From the NCBI GenBank assembly GCA_963706905.1, contig CAVPNY010000018.1:1-64000 (forward strand): a stretch of 64,000 bases of DNA, given 5' to 3'. Within the stretch, counting starts at the first letter, position 1. Each line of letters opens with the position of its first letter. Below the pieces are notes generated by a model. The model searched no databases, was not told the origin of the DNA, and saw only the letters and a list, made by a program, of their open reading frames with translations. The position numbers were made by a program, and so were the translations under genes. The DNA is from CAVPNY01 sp963706905. Lineage in GTDB: Bacteria; Chloroflexota; Anaerolineae; Anaerolineales; UBA4823. Shown in pieces: positions 45,724-55,503 of the stretch.

Positions 45724-46248
45724 ATGAAAAACCAAACCGTTCATAAATTCAAATGGTTCTGGGCCTGGCAGGATGACAAAGAAGAAGCCTGGCTCAGTGA
45801 GATGGCTCAGGCTGGCTGGCATCTAAAGTGGCCTGCCTTTCCTGGGTTCTACACCTTCGAGGCTGGTGCCCCACGCCAGGATGTCTACCGGCTTGATTAT
45901 GTCTTTTCAAATAAAGACTACCAGAATTACCTGCAGCTCTTTCAGGACGCTGGCTGGCAGCACCTGGGCGCCATGGGCGGATGGCAGTATTTCCGCAAAA
46001 CCAGACAGGGGAATGATGACCCCGAGATCTATACCGATCCGGAGTCAAAAGTGCAAAAATACCGTCGCTTGCTAAATGTACTGGTGGTCTTTTTTCCCAT
46101 TTACATTGTGCTGATCACCAACTCGCCTTCTGATTCCACCCACCTCATTTATCAGGTGGGCAAGCTGCTTGGTGGCTTTTTTGTGATCCTGTTTGTGATC
46201 GCCATGATCAAGATTTACCTGCGCATGAATCAATTAAAGCGGTTATAA
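45724..46248 (+). CDS. DUF2812 membrane protein
   Basis: 174 aa. The N-terminal DUF2812 region (HKFKWFWAWQDDKEEAWLSE, GWHLKWPAFPGFYTFEAG, DYQNYLQLFQDAGWQHLG) is followed by two helices (LLNVLVVFFPIYIVLIT, LLGGFFVILFVIAMIKIYL). DUF2812 proteins commonly sit next to PadR regulators; function unknown. ATG 45724 follows AGAGG; a TTG at 45706 is an alternative. Confidence 0.85.
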   Translation: MKNQTVHKFKWFWAWQDDKEEAWLSEMAQAGWHLKWPAFPGFYTFEAGAPRQDVYRLDYVFSNKDYQNYLQLFQDAGWQHLGAMGGWQYFRKTRQGNDDPEIYTDPESKVQKYRRLLNVLVVFFPIYIVLITNSPSDSTHLIYQVGKLLGGFFVILFVIAMIKIYLRMNQLKRL

Positions 46249-46254
46249 GATAAA

Positions 46255-46287
46255 AAAGTCCAGGTGATTATTTCACCTGGACTTTAT
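46255..46287. terminator. Bidirectional terminator
   Basis: Perfect 13-bp stem AAAGTCCAGGTGA and its complement with a 5-nt loop, A-rich before and T-rich at the stem base. It ends the padR operon and may also serve the - strand glutaredoxin operon. Confidence 0.85.
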
Positions 46288-46377
46288 CGACAGCTAAGAG
46301 GCTATCCGAAAAAAGATCTTCTTTGTGTATGCAGCGACGGAGCCGTACACAATAGAAGAACAATTCTTGGGTTGATG

Positions 46378-46659
46378 CTAGGTCAGCCCATTGCGCTCCA
46401 GCGTGATCTTTAATTCATTTGACATGGGCTCGACCAGGATATCCCCGCCGATCTGAACGGTAGGATGGCTCAGGTAACCCCCGGTCCAGAAGCGCACCTG
46501 ATTGGCGGCTTCAAGATCGTTGTCCATATCTTTGAAGGTGTAGGTGACGCCACAGCGGTCCAGGTAGCGGCGCACGAACTGGGTAGCTGCGCACCAACGC
46601 GTCCCATACACGGTCACGTTCACCTGAGGGTGCTCGACTTTGCGAAATCCACTGAACAT
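46378..46659 (-). CDS. Glutaredoxin-like protein
   Basis: 93 aa. VNVTVYGTRWCAATQFVRRY has a monothiol-style CxxT active site (WCAAT), YTFKDMDND is the second strand, and LSHPTVQIGGDILVEPMS carries the cis-Pro and GSH-site region. AGGAAGG precedes ATG 46659; the longer open frame overlaps the peroxiredoxin gene and has no support. It is 38 nt downstream of that gene and may reduce it. Confidence 0.82.
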   Translation of the reverse strand: MFSGFRKVEHPQVNVTVYGTRWCAATQFVRRYLDRCGVTYTFKDMDNDLEAANQVRFWTGGYLSHPTVQIGGDILVEPMSNELKITLERNGLT

Positions 46660-46697
46660 AGAAGCCTTCCTGATAAGATCGATATGTCGTAATGAAA

Positions 46698-47393
46698 TTA
46701 TAAAGCTTTGATCTGCTCGAACAGCTCGTAAATATCCGGGATCATGTGGATCTCTGGCGAGATGGTCCTGAACCGGATGATCCCCTGGGCGTCGATCAGG
46801 TAGACGGCGCGTTCGGAGAATCCCAGCGTTGCGCGCATGACCTGATAGCGCCGGGCGACTTCGCCCTTGGGGTCGAAGTCTGACAGCAGGGGGAAGGAGA
46901 TATCGCGCACCGCCGCCCACACGCCGTGGCTGTAGGAGCTGTCCACCGAGATAGCGATCACCTGCGTATTGTATTTCTCGAACTCCTCCAGCTCAGCCTG
47001 GTACACGCTGAGCTGGTCGCTGCAGGCCGGGCTCCAATCCAGCGGGTAGAACACCAGCATCACGTTCTTGCCGCGGAATTCGGACAGCGAGACCGGTTTG
47101 CCGTTCGCATCCGGCAGGGTGAAATCCGGGGCGGGCGAGCCCACCGGCAGGCCTTCGTTCTCGGCTTTGCCAACCATCCCGGGGGCGGATTTGTACAGGT
47201 TGGCGATTTTCTCGAAACTTTGGTCGCTGCTTTGCGCAACCGGGTTTTCAGCAACGAATTGACGCCGGTTCTCGGTGATCATGGCATGCAAGATCGAGAT
47301 GGCTTCCTTTTCAGGGGATTCCTGCAGCTCGGCAGCCAGCTGGCTGAAGCGCATTTCTAGTTCTTCAAGGCGATTTTGTCGAGATGTGCTCAT
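46698..47393 (-). CDS. Peroxiredoxin (AhpC/TSA family) with N-terminal helical extension
   Basis: 231 aa. An ~80-residue helical extension precedes the thioredoxin-fold domain PVGSPAPDFTLPDANGKPVS. The peroxidatic Cys is in VFYPLDWSPACSDQLSVYQA. This Cys enzyme complements the Sec-type peroxiredoxin at 5332. It clusters with the glutaredoxin-like gene downstream and YjbQ upstream. Confidence 0.9.
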   Translation of the reverse strand: MSTSRQNRLEELEMRFSQLAAELQESPEKEAISILHAMITENRRQFVAENPVAQSSDQSFEKIANLYKSAPGMVGKAENEGLPVGSPAPDFTLPDANGKPVSLSEFRGKNVMLVFYPLDWSPACSDQLSVYQAELEEFEKYNTQVIAISVDSSYSHGVWAAVRDISFPLLSDFDPKGEVARRYQVMRATLGFSERAVYLIDAQGIIRFRTISPEIHMIPDIYELFEQIKAL

Positions 47394-47405
47394 AGTAAAA
47401 CTCCC

Positions 47406-47825
47406 TTATTCTCCGATGATCTTAACCAACACCCGCTTTCTGCGTCCCCCATCAAACTCCCCATAGAAGATCTGCTCCCAGGGGCCGAAATCCAGGCGGC
47501 CTTTAGTGACTGCCACCACCACCTCGCGCCCCATAACCTGGCGTTTGAGATGGGCGTCGGCATTATCTTCGCCAGTGCGGTTATGCCGGTAGCTGCTGAC
47601 CGGCTCGTGGGGCGCCAGGCTTTCCAGCCACTGCTCATAATCGTGGTGCAGCCCGCTCTCATCGTCATTGATGAATACCGAGGCGGTGATGTGCATCGCA
47701 TTGACCAGGACCAGCCCCTCATGGATTCCGCTCTTGCGCAGACAGGCCTCTACCTGAGGGGTGATATTGATAAACTCCCGCCGGCCTGGCACATTGAACC
47801 ACAATTCTTCCCGGTAGCTCTGCAT
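47406..47825 (-). CDS. YjbQ family protein (UPF0047)
   Basis: 139 aa. INITPQVEACLRKSGIHEGL, VNAMHITASVFINDDESGLH and RQVMGREVVVAVTKGRLDFG match YjbQ, a small enzyme for which low thiamine-phosphate synthase activity is reported. The His-rich site (HITAS, DAHLKR) is intact. It is 12 nt upstream of the peroxiredoxin gene. Confidence 0.9.
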   Translation of the reverse strand: MQSYREELWFNVPGRREFINITPQVEACLRKSGIHEGLVLVNAMHITASVFINDDESGLHHDYEQWLESLAPHEPVSSYRHNRTGEDNADAHLKRQVMGREVVVAVTKGRLDFGPWEQIFYGEFDGGRRKRVLVKIIGE

Positions 47826-47850
47826 GCTGACAGCTCTCCCAAGCGGTTAT

Positions 47851-48624
47851 CTAAGCCGCCACCGGGCTGGCCTGTCCCTTGTGGGCAATGACCGCGTAGA
47901 AGATCATGAAGATCATCAGGGCGGTGACAATCCAGGCTGTGGTAGCGACCAGCGGTACGGCAGCCTGCTTGACGCCAATCCCGGCGAAAGCCCAGACAAG
48001 CACCAGCAGGTAGGCCACGTCTCGGCGGGTGACTGCCATTGCCACTCCCAGCCCGGCGGCGATGATCAACATGATCACTGCCCAGGTTTCTGGCGCAATC
48101 CCAAAGCCATTCCAGCCCAGGTCGTACAGCACATCGGTGACATTGGCCACGGTGGCTACCGTGATCCAGCCCAGGTAGACGCTGAAGGGGATATTGACGC
48201 ACCAGCGTTCGACGGTGGATACGCGTGTGCGGCCAATATCCAGCCGCAGGTAAATCACCAGCAGCGCGGCCAGCAAGACCAACATCATCACCAGCGAGAG
48301 CGGGAACAGGTTATAGTGCCACAGAAAAATCCACACGCTGTTGGCAAGGCAGGACAACGCGAACCAGTAGCCGATCTTGCGCAGGCGGGGATTCTCGCGC
48401 TGGGCGGGCAAGGCCTGGTAGACGGCAAAGGCCAATAGCCCGATATAGATCAATCCCCATATGGAGAAGACGTACCCGGCTGGGACAAAAAAAACTTGGA
48501 AGAGGTCGGATATCTCACCAGTATTCTGCCCGTTGATTGGCAGGGCGTTGGCGAGAATATTGATCGTGATCATAATAATCACAGCCAGTACGTTGACGAT
48601 TTGGCGGGTAAGATCTTTGTTCAT
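47851..48624 (-). CDS. TspO/MBR-like tryptophan-rich membrane protein
   Basis: 257 aa, about eight hydrophobic segments. VPAGYVFSIWGLIYIGLLAF, NSVWIFLWHYNLFPLSLV and VNIPFSVYLGWITVATVANV have the Trp-rich, Pro-containing helices of the long TspO-like subfamily. Ligand (tetrapyrrole or other) unknown. A decayed copy of its central part lies at 50889-51048. Confidence 0.68.
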   Translation of the reverse strand: MNKDLTRQIVNVLAVIIMITINILANALPINGQNTGEISDLFQVFFVPAGYVFSIWGLIYIGLLAFAVYQALPAQRENPRLRKIGYWFALSCLANSVWIFLWHYNLFPLSLVMMLVLLAALLVIYLRLDIGRTRVSTVERWCVNIPFSVYLGWITVATVANVTDVLYDLGWNGFGIAPETWAVIMLIIAAGLGVAMAVTRRDVAYLLVLVWAFAGIGVKQAAVPLVATTAWIVTALMIFMIFYAVIAHKGQASPVAA

Positions 48625-48960
48625 AGATTTCCTCCCTTGAGGGATAATGATTTAAGAGGGGATGATATATTCAAATTATACTCTTCACACTCCCCGAATC
48701 GGCGTAGATAAAACCCAACTTACAATGTTGATCCACATTTACCCAGGTTCTTATCGATCAGTCGCATGTTTGGTGGACTGCAACCGGTCAGGTTCATATT
48801 GCTCAATCGGCGTCGGGCTTCTGGCTAAGTCAATTCTCAGATAGTAATTTCCTACGTTTGGAGCGGAACTTCTTGAGGCTGGCTCCAAAATTGTCCAGGG
48901 ATGAAAATATAAGCATTGATAGACAATCCGGTTTCTAAAAATCGTTGGTGATGGTCGCAA
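48625..48960. other. Intergenic region, no gene recognised
   Basis: Between the TspO-like gene and the SLC13 permease, 336 bp. Short open frames on both strands lack ribosome-binding sites and codon bias. No hairpin or repeat was recognised, apart from the expected TspO leader. Confidence 0.5.
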
Positions 48961-50795
48961 TTATCTCACAATGAGTGGCCAAAAAATGGGTAGTGTCACG
49001 AGCACTACGATGAATAACAGCACAGTCAGGGGCAGGCCGACCTTGAAAAAATCCTGGAAACGGTAGCCGCCAGGCCCCATCATCAGGATATTGACCGGGT
49101 GCCCGAGCGGGGTGATGAAAGCCATAGATGTTGCCAGCGCCACACCCATCGCCAAGGCTCGCGGATCAACCCCCGGCCTGTTGACCAGCCTGAATGGCAA
49201 TGGGGGCGATCACTGCTGAGACGGCGGCACCTTTCATAACCTGGGATAACAGCACGGTCAGTGTCAAAAGGCCGAGCAAGAGCGCTTGCGGGCCAAAAGG
49301 CCCTACTACATCGACCAGCGCTTTGGCAAACAAGGCAGTTGCCCCGGTCTTGGTCATGGCCATTCCCAACGGAAGCATACCTGCCACGAGAAAGACGATC
49401 CGCCAATCGATCACTCGGTAGGCCTGCTCCATGGTCACTACATTCAGGATCACCATCAGCAACGCACCGGCCAGCATCACCTCCCCAACTGAGAAGGAAC
49501 CAGAGCAGCCACTGCCACGGTCAGAGCAAAGATGCCGATGGCCAGGGGAGCCTTGCTGGAGATTTTCTTGACCGTTTCTTCCTCAACGTTCAATACGATC
49601 AAGTCGGACGCTATGCGCAAAGTAGGAAGGCGTTCGTACGGGCCTTGCAAGAGCAGGGCGTCTCCAAACGCCAGCTTCAGGTCAGCCAGGCCGGTGCGGA
49701 TCACCCGCTCGCCATTCCAAATCGCCAGCACCGTCATGCCGTACTTCTCGCGAAAAGGGTCCCTTTCAATGTCTGTCCAATGAGTTGCGAACGGGGTGAC
49801 AGCACAACTTCCAAAATCAGGTTTTCCGGCGATTCCAGGTCGCGCTCCTGGTATTGGCGCACTGGTTGGATTTCCAGGTAAGGCTCGACATCCCGCTGGC
49901 GAAACTCCTCCAACCGCCCCTCCAACAACATTACGTCCCCCTGCTGGATCACGAAATCCGGCAAAGGAGCCAGGATTTTCTCATCGTTACGCTCGATGGC
50001 CACGACATTCAGCCCGTATTTATCGCGTAGATTGCTCTCGGCCAGCTTGCGATTGTTCAAGATTGACCCGACCGGAATACGTGCCCGGAACAGGCGTTCA
50101 CTCAAATTGTAAGTGCTTAGCAGGTCCATTTCTGCCTGGTGCAGGATTTCCCTATGTGCGGCTGGCCTTTCTTTTGGCAGCATGCGCCGGCCAACCCAAA
50201 CCATATAGGCGATCCCAACAAATACTATCGGTAACCCGACAGGTACGAAGTCAAGCATTCCAAAACCTGGGAAGCCATTGTTTTTAAGCACTTCGCTGAC
50301 CACAATATTCGTTGTCGTAAATAAGGTGGCCGTCCCGCCGAGTAATGTCCCAAACGCTAAAGGGATCAGGAGTCGGGAGATTTTAATCCCCGATCGGCGA
50401 GCCATGGTCGACGTAGCTGGTAAAAGGATGGACGCCACAGCAATGTTGTTCATAAAGAACGACATGAATGCGGCCGTCCCCATCAGGGCTGCGATCAGGC
50501 GGGCTTCACTCTTTCCAGCCAGCCGCACAACCAGGTCTCCCATCCGGTCAGCCACTCCAGTCACTTCCAGGCTATACGCCAACACAAAGATTGCCATTAT
50601 TGTAATGACTGCCGTATCAGAGAGCCCCGAAAACACCTCTTGTGGAGTCAGGACGCGGCTTAGCCCGAGCGCCACAAGCACTAGGAGCGCTACCAAATCA
50701 ACCGAAAGCTTCTCGCTGAGAAACAGAACAATGGCGGCTGCCAGGATCACCAAGGTAATTACGAGATCAGGGTTCAAGACAAGCTTCCCATTCAA
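48961..50795 (-). CDS. SLC13-family permease with TrkA-C domains (three frameshifts)
   Basis: About 611 aa if repaired. N-terminal helices (LVITLVILAAAIVLFLSEKL, TPQEVFSGLSDTAVITIMA) and FMNNIAVASILLPATSTMAR are typical of the SLC13/ArsB-like group. Two RCK-C/TrkA-C domains lie in the middle (IPVGSILNNRKLAESNLRDK; LIGQTLKGTLF...VLAIWNGERV), and the second membrane half includes LVAGMLPLGMAMTKTGA and TPLGHPVNILMMGPGGYRF. Such proteins carry sulfate, dicarboxylates or similar anions with Na+. The frame breaks near 49750, 49490 and 49170-49174 (a CCCCC run). Four frames line up without loss, so each is a single-base indel. Confidence 0.83.
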
Positions 50796-50888
50796 TCAAA
50801 TTAGGATCAAGATTGTAATTGGCAATGGACTCATATCGTGTGCCTGGACTATCTCAACAGGTTGGTTCATCTCTGAAAATGGGACCAG

Positions 50889-51048
50889 CACGCGCGGCTG
50901 CCTGCTTGACACCGATCCCAGTGAAAGCCCAGGCAAGCACCAGCAGGTAGGCCACTTCCTGGCTAGTGACCGCCATGGCGACTCCGAGCCTGGCGGCGAT
51001 GATCAGCATGATCACTGCCTAGGTTTCGGGAGCAATCTCAAATTATAC
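50889..51048 (-). pseudogene. Decayed copy of the middle of the TspO-like gene
   Basis: Reads FEIAPET-stop-AVIMLIIAARLGVAMAVT...AYLLVLAWAFTGIGVKQAA, matching FGIAPETWAVIMLIIAAGLG and onward in the gene at 47851-48624. The Trp codon is TAG. Only about 50 codons remain, between the SLC13 start and the M23-like gene. Confidence 0.85.
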
Positions 51049-51211
51049 CCGCATCCATTCCCGCTAATCACCATTATTCAGGCTCCCTGGCTCTCGAAAC
51101 TTGTTGATCCGATGCATTTTTGTTTACCCATCCGCCACCTGCGCTAACCTGCCGACTGGGAAAGATTTCTTATATCAATCTTGATTAAAACCGTGCGATA
51201 ATGTAAGCAGC

Positions 51212-52268
51212 ATGAACCCTCCTAAAAAATATAGCATCGTCCTCATTATTGGCTTGCTGCTTGCATTATCTCTGAGCTGCCAGGTATTCAGCACGGAACA
51301 GCCAGTCTTAGAGACTCCGCCTGCTCCAGATACCAGCCCGTTGCCGACCATGGAGCCGCCAGTGGTAGCTCCCCCTGGCGAGGCTGGTCCGGAAGAACCT
51401 TCTCCGACTGTCCCACCCGAATCTGCTGCCACCCAGGTTCAGCCAGAGCAGCCTGCCAAAATCGACAGCGGAGCTTGTCAGAAAGATGCTTGTATCCGCA
51501 GGGGCAGCTTTCTGCTTGAACGACCAATCGGTACCAGACGGGCGAAACACGATCGTCGTCGCCAGCCGCTTCGGCGAGTACCAGCAGGCCACCAAGGACG
51601 CCCAGACCGGGGTGTATTTCCTCAACTCAACCGGGACCCCTGTGCTGGCTGCTGCGGATGGGAAAGTGGTCGTAGCCGGCGACGACAGCGCGACACCTTA
51701 TGGCCCCATGCTGGGCATGTACGGCAACCTGGTGATCCTGGAGCACAATCTCCCTGAGTTATCCAAACCGCTTTATACGCTATACGGTCACCTGTCGGAG
51801 GTTTCGGTAGGGGAGGGCGATACGGTAACGGTCGGGCAGACCATCGGGCTGGTGGGGAGCAGCGGCAGCGCGGGTGGGAGCACCTTGTTGTTCGAAGTGC
51901 GCCTGGGCAAGAACAACCCCGATCAAGTGCGTAATCCTGAGCTGTGGCTCAAGCCATTGAAGGGCGATAAAGATCTTGGTGCAATCGCCGGGCGCATCCT
52001 CGACCCCGATGGGGAATTCCTGCATATCACTCATATCGTCGTGGAACAACTGGCCGGGCCGGGGATGCCCGCCGTAGACCAGTTTTATCTGCAGACTTAT
52101 TCGGCGACCCGGCTAAGAGGGCTCAGCCCCTGGGAAGAGAGTTTTGCCATTAGCGATCTGCCCGCAGGGGATTACCAGATTTCCTTCATGCTGGAGGATA
52201 TCATTCGCCAGCAGGTGGTGACTGTCAGGCCGGGCAAGCTGACCCTGGCGACAATCACGGTTGACTAA
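51212..52268 (+). CDS. Lipoprotein with degenerate M23 (LytM) domain (frameshifted)
   Basis: About 351 aa if repaired. A lipoprotein signal with lipobox LSLSC (Cys 23) is followed by a Pro-rich spacer and a LytM-type fold (GTPVLAAADGKVVVAG, PLYTLYGHLSEVSVGEGDTV, VGQTIGLVGSSGSAGGSTLL). The zinc-binding HxxxD position lacks His, and the usual GxHLHFE motif reads GSTLLFE, so peptidase activity is not expected. The C-terminal ~90 residues form a beta domain. The frame shifts near 51531 (RPIG to PDGRNTIVVASRFG). A regulatory or scaffold role, as for EnvC/NlpD-like LytM proteins, is an inference. Confidence 0.82.
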
Positions 52269-52296
52269 TCTGGCGCAGTATTGTCTCCTGAATGTA

Positions 52297-52334
52297 TTGG
52301 AAAAAGGAATCCTCCTTTGTCCAATTCTTGTTTT
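52297..52334 (+). terminator. Terminator after the M23-like gene
   Basis: TTGGA...AAGGA pairs with TCCTT...TCCAA around a 4-nt loop, followed by TTCTTGTTTT, 28 nt after the stop codon. Confidence 0.7.
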
Positions 52335-52384
52335 AATGCTCAAGTAAATTAATGCTCAGGATTCTGGTCTATAATCTTCTCAAG

Positions 52385-52621
52385 TTAGTCCTCTGACGGG
52401 CCTTTGTCTGCCTGCATGTTTTTCTCAGATTGTTCCAGGAGCTCCCGAACCCGCTTGGAACGCGATAGCAATATAGTCTCCAGGTCATCATCATCCACCG
52501 GCGCGATCAAGACCGCCGCTGCCTTGCCGTTTCGGGTGATCACGATCGGTCCATCCGTCTTGGCCTGCTCCACAAAGGCACTTAAACCCGCCTTAACCTC
52601 AGCTAGAGATACGATTCTCAT
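52385..52621 (-). CDS. Phd/YefM-family antitoxin, orphan
   Basis: 78 aa. MRIVSLAEVKAGLSAFVEQA and PIVITRNGKAAAVLIAP are the Phd/YefM DNA-binding domain. AGGAGA precedes ATG 52621. No toxin gene follows within the 115 nt to the M23-like gene's terminator, nor precedes it, so it is an orphan or its partner was lost. Confidence 0.82.
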   Translation of the reverse strand: MRIVSLAEVKAGLSAFVEQAKTDGPIVITRNGKAAAVLIAPVDDDDLETILLSRSKRVRELLEQSEKNMQADKGPSED

Positions 52622-52853
52622 TATTTTTTCTCCTCTCAAACAATCGTAGGTTGTTTACCATTTTCGAAATAATTATTGGATCCAGGAGTAATCTCGAAGG
52701 ATTACCCGTTAATCACAACCATAATTATAGTCTTAATTATGGTTAAGTCAACCCTTTTGAGAGGGAGATTTAATAAGCAGTTTGCTAAATTCGTGGATGG
52801 TCTGCTCTGAGCAGGTTTGGAAGAACAGATAGTCACTATGCCAAGCTTGCCGG

Positions 52854-54465
52854 TTATTCACGTATGAAATGTAAGTTCTTCACACCCTCTGCGTTCAGTC
52901 GAAATCCGTTGATATGGTTTTGTTTATCACGGGTAAATTGAAGGGTTTTTCTGGCGCCTTTGAAACCATCGCGCGTGGTTGGTTTGAGTACTTCGTTTGG
53001 GTTACCTTTGCGTTCCAGCGCCAGGTTCTCTTCTTTCACAATAAATTTGAATGGCGTCCCTAACTCCTCGCAAGAATACTCTCCCGCATACTCTTCTATC
53101 TCGGCGCGCGAAAGCGATACTTTTTCCAACTTGAGAAAATTGGACGGTTTTCCCCCCTCGATTTGCGCCTGGATGCTCATCGGCTCAGATTTGCTTGGTG
53201 GGATAAAATCAACCTGGATATCAAGATGAATTTCAACGGACCGAAAATGAGTTGTGCTGGTTGGGACAAGCTGAAATTTTGTGTCATTGACTTCAACTAT
53301 CAGTTTGCCATCCTGCACGGATAATTCCCAGATGGTTCCGGTTTTCGGATTGCGATAAAAGCCGGTCTTGCTTTCAATCTCAGCAAGGGGGAGATCAGGC
53401 GATTTGACTTCATCTTGTTCCCTTTTCTCAATTGCGGGTTCGGTAAAGGCTTTTTCCAGGTAGATATCGGCAATGCGCTTCGCCAGCCCGCTCGGTTCGA
53501 TACCGCCAAAATTCGCCAGACAGATAACCGAGAATCTCTGTTCGGGGAAGCGGATCATCTCAGACCGGTAACCTGCCCAGTCCCCGGAATGGCTGATCAG
53601 GTCTAAGCCCCGGTAATTCTCGATCGCCAGGCCAAAGGCGTAATCCTGCTCCTCGCCGTCATTCAGCCTGCCTGGGGTGGTTATCTCTCTAATCAGATCC
53701 TGGCCATAATTCCCCACGAGGTTGTGGTAGAAATTTTGATCCCAAAGATACAGGTCCTCGACCGTGGTGTAAACGCAGCCGTCCCCAACCACATCAAAGA
53801 TGGAAATGTCAATCCGGAAGCCCCCGTCCTTTTTCGAAGAGTAGCCCACAGCCCGTTCTTTAACGATCTCTGTGAAATCATCATGGTAATGGGTCTTTTT
53901 CATCCCCAGCGGTGCGAAGATCCATTCCTCCGCAAACGCCCTCAAAGATTTTCCAGCCAGCGCGTTTGACGATCTCTCCAAGCAGAAAGTAGCCGGTATT
54001 GCTGTAAAGATACTTTTCTCCCGGCTCAAAATTAAGCTCTTTCTGGCGGCTGATCAATTCAATTACTTCCTCGTCCGGATATTCATTTTCATAGCGCATA
54101 CCCGCCAGCTCCATCAAGGTCAGGTAATCGCGGATACCGCTGGTGTGGTGGATCAAATGCCGGATGGTGATCGGGACCGCGTAGGCTGGCATTTCGGGGA
54201 TGTGCTTTCTTATATCATCATCCAGAGACAATTTTCCCTGTCTAGCCAGGATGGCGATACACGTGGCGGTAAATTGCTTGGAGGTTGAGGCGATGTCAAA
54301 AACTGATGCTGGCGTGATGGGAACATCATGCTCCAAATCGGCGCAGCCATAGCCGCGCCGGTACACGATTTCCCCATCCTGGATAATCGCCAGAACGCAG
54401 CCAGGCGAGCCAGGTTTGTCCCACTCAGCAAATAATACGTCAACCTTATCGGTTATGGTCTCCAT
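52854..54465 (-). CDS. Serine hydrolase, class C beta-lactamase family (frameshifted)
   Basis: About 536 aa if repaired. All catalytic motifs are present: STSK in FDIASTSKQFTATCIAIL (nucleophile Ser and Lys), YSN in GEKYLYSNTGYFLLGEIVK, and HSG in LDLISHSGDWAGYRSEMI. A C-terminal ~180-residue beta domain follows (EIEEYAGEYSCEELGTPFKF), as in bacterial esterase/peptidase members. No signal peptide is visible. The frame shifts at about 53955 (KRAG... to GKSLRAFAEEWIFAPLGMKK), explained by one extra base. In contrast to the GH31-fused homologue at 29-4216, this copy is catalytically complete. Confidence 0.87.
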
Positions 54466-54619
54466 CTTTTACGCTCCAGGTTTGCTATACCACTCATAGA
54501 TTCCAAAATTGTAGACATCTTGAACACGCAGCTTGCGATAAACCGGATACCCCATAGAAGATGCCTGCAGAGTCTCGATTTTGTGGCTGTTCGCTTGCGC
54601 TTCATGTATCAGATGAATT

Positions 54620-55014
54620 TTAACCGTTTTTGGGTTGGATCAGGTCCCACTTGTGGCCGTACAGGTCGTAAAACACGATCACACACCCATAAGGTTCCTG
54701 ACGGAGTTGCTCGGCGAACCGAACGCCATGCGTTTGCATGCGTCGGTAGTCATTTCAAAAGTCGTCCGTCTCCAGGAAGAGAAACACGCGGCCGTCGGTT
54801 TGATCTCCGACATGCTCCAGTTGTTCAGGATGGCTGCCCTGGCGAGCAACAGGCAAGACCTGTTTGATCCGGATTGCGCTACCCGCACCCAGCGCTTGCC
54901 ATAGCCGAGTGGCGTGTCTTCAAGCAGCTCGAAGCGTAAGGCCTCCGTGAAGAATTGGATGGCTTCATCATGCTCACGCATCACCAGGGTGATGGAAGCG
55001 ATGGAACGAGGCAT
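54620..55014 (-). pseudogene. VOC (glyoxalase/bleomycin-resistance) family pseudogene
   Basis: The start RSIASITLVMREHDEAIQFF...GYGKRWVRVAQSGSN is a close paralogue of the intact gene at 58461-58856. A one-base loss near 54834 shifts the frame, after which EQLEHVGDQTDGRVFLFLET continues. A TGA then replaces the Trp of FWNDY before the rest (QEPYGCVIVFYDLYGHKWDL) to a TAA at 54620. Two lesions in 130 codons indicate true decay. Confidence 0.85.
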
Positions 55015-55048
55015 GGATTTACCTTTATACTTCTATAATGAAGGCTAT

Positions 55049-55486
55049 CTAAGATTCGGAGATGATGCGGAAGACGATATAGCGCTCTGCCAGGGCCTGC
55101 ATGTCTTCAAGGGTGGGATTGGATCCCAATCCAAAGAAATGCCTGGCAGATTGGGATCCAGAGTGAGTAAAAGCTCGCTTCTGCACGTAAGCCAGCAGCA
55201 CCGGGGCGCGCTCTGCAGGGGGAACTTCCTCGATGCGAACTGATTGCCTGCCGCCCGAAAGGATGGTTGCCCGGCCTCCTGCAGCCCGCACATTGCGCAC
55301 CCAGCCAAATTCGCCAGCCAGGGAGACAAAATAGGATTGTCCACCATATTCGGTGCGCGAGAGCGAGGTGCGGACGGGCCTGCCTGTTTTCCGGCCCGCG
55401 CACTTCCAGCGTAACGGTCCTCCGGGTGAGCCCCAGGAGGTATACCAGGGGATAAGGCGGAGCTTGATCCAATCGAAAGGATTCAA
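55049..55486 (-). CDS. DUF385/FDOR-type nitroreductase-like protein
   Basis: 145 aa. WKCAGRKTGRPVRTSLSRTE and GEFGWVRNVRAAGGRATIL follow the small split-barrel pattern of DUF385, deazaflavin (F420)-dependent or related flavin oxidoreductases. Cofactor use is not certain from sequence. The long open frames on the other strands are shadows. Confidence 0.7.
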   Translation of the reverse strand: MNPFDWIKLRLIPWYTSWGSPGGPLRWKCAGRKTGRPVRTSLSRTEYGGQSYFVSLAGEFGWVRNVRAAGGRATILSGGRQSVRIEEVPPAERAPVLLAYVQKRAFTHSGSQSARHFFGLGSNPTLEDMQALAERYIVFRIISES

Positions 55487-55503
55487 CTCATGCTACTCCT
55501 CAT

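Noticed and set aside
46280..46380. Possible tRNA or small RNA in the gap after the padR operon
   Set aside because: No cloverleaf, T-loop GTTCGAATCC-type sequence or CCA end could be found; none elsewhere in the window either.
54700..54780. Second selenocysteine candidate (in-frame TGA in the VOC gene)
   Set aside because: The aligned paralogue has Trp there, the frame is shifted upstream and no hairpin follows the TGA.
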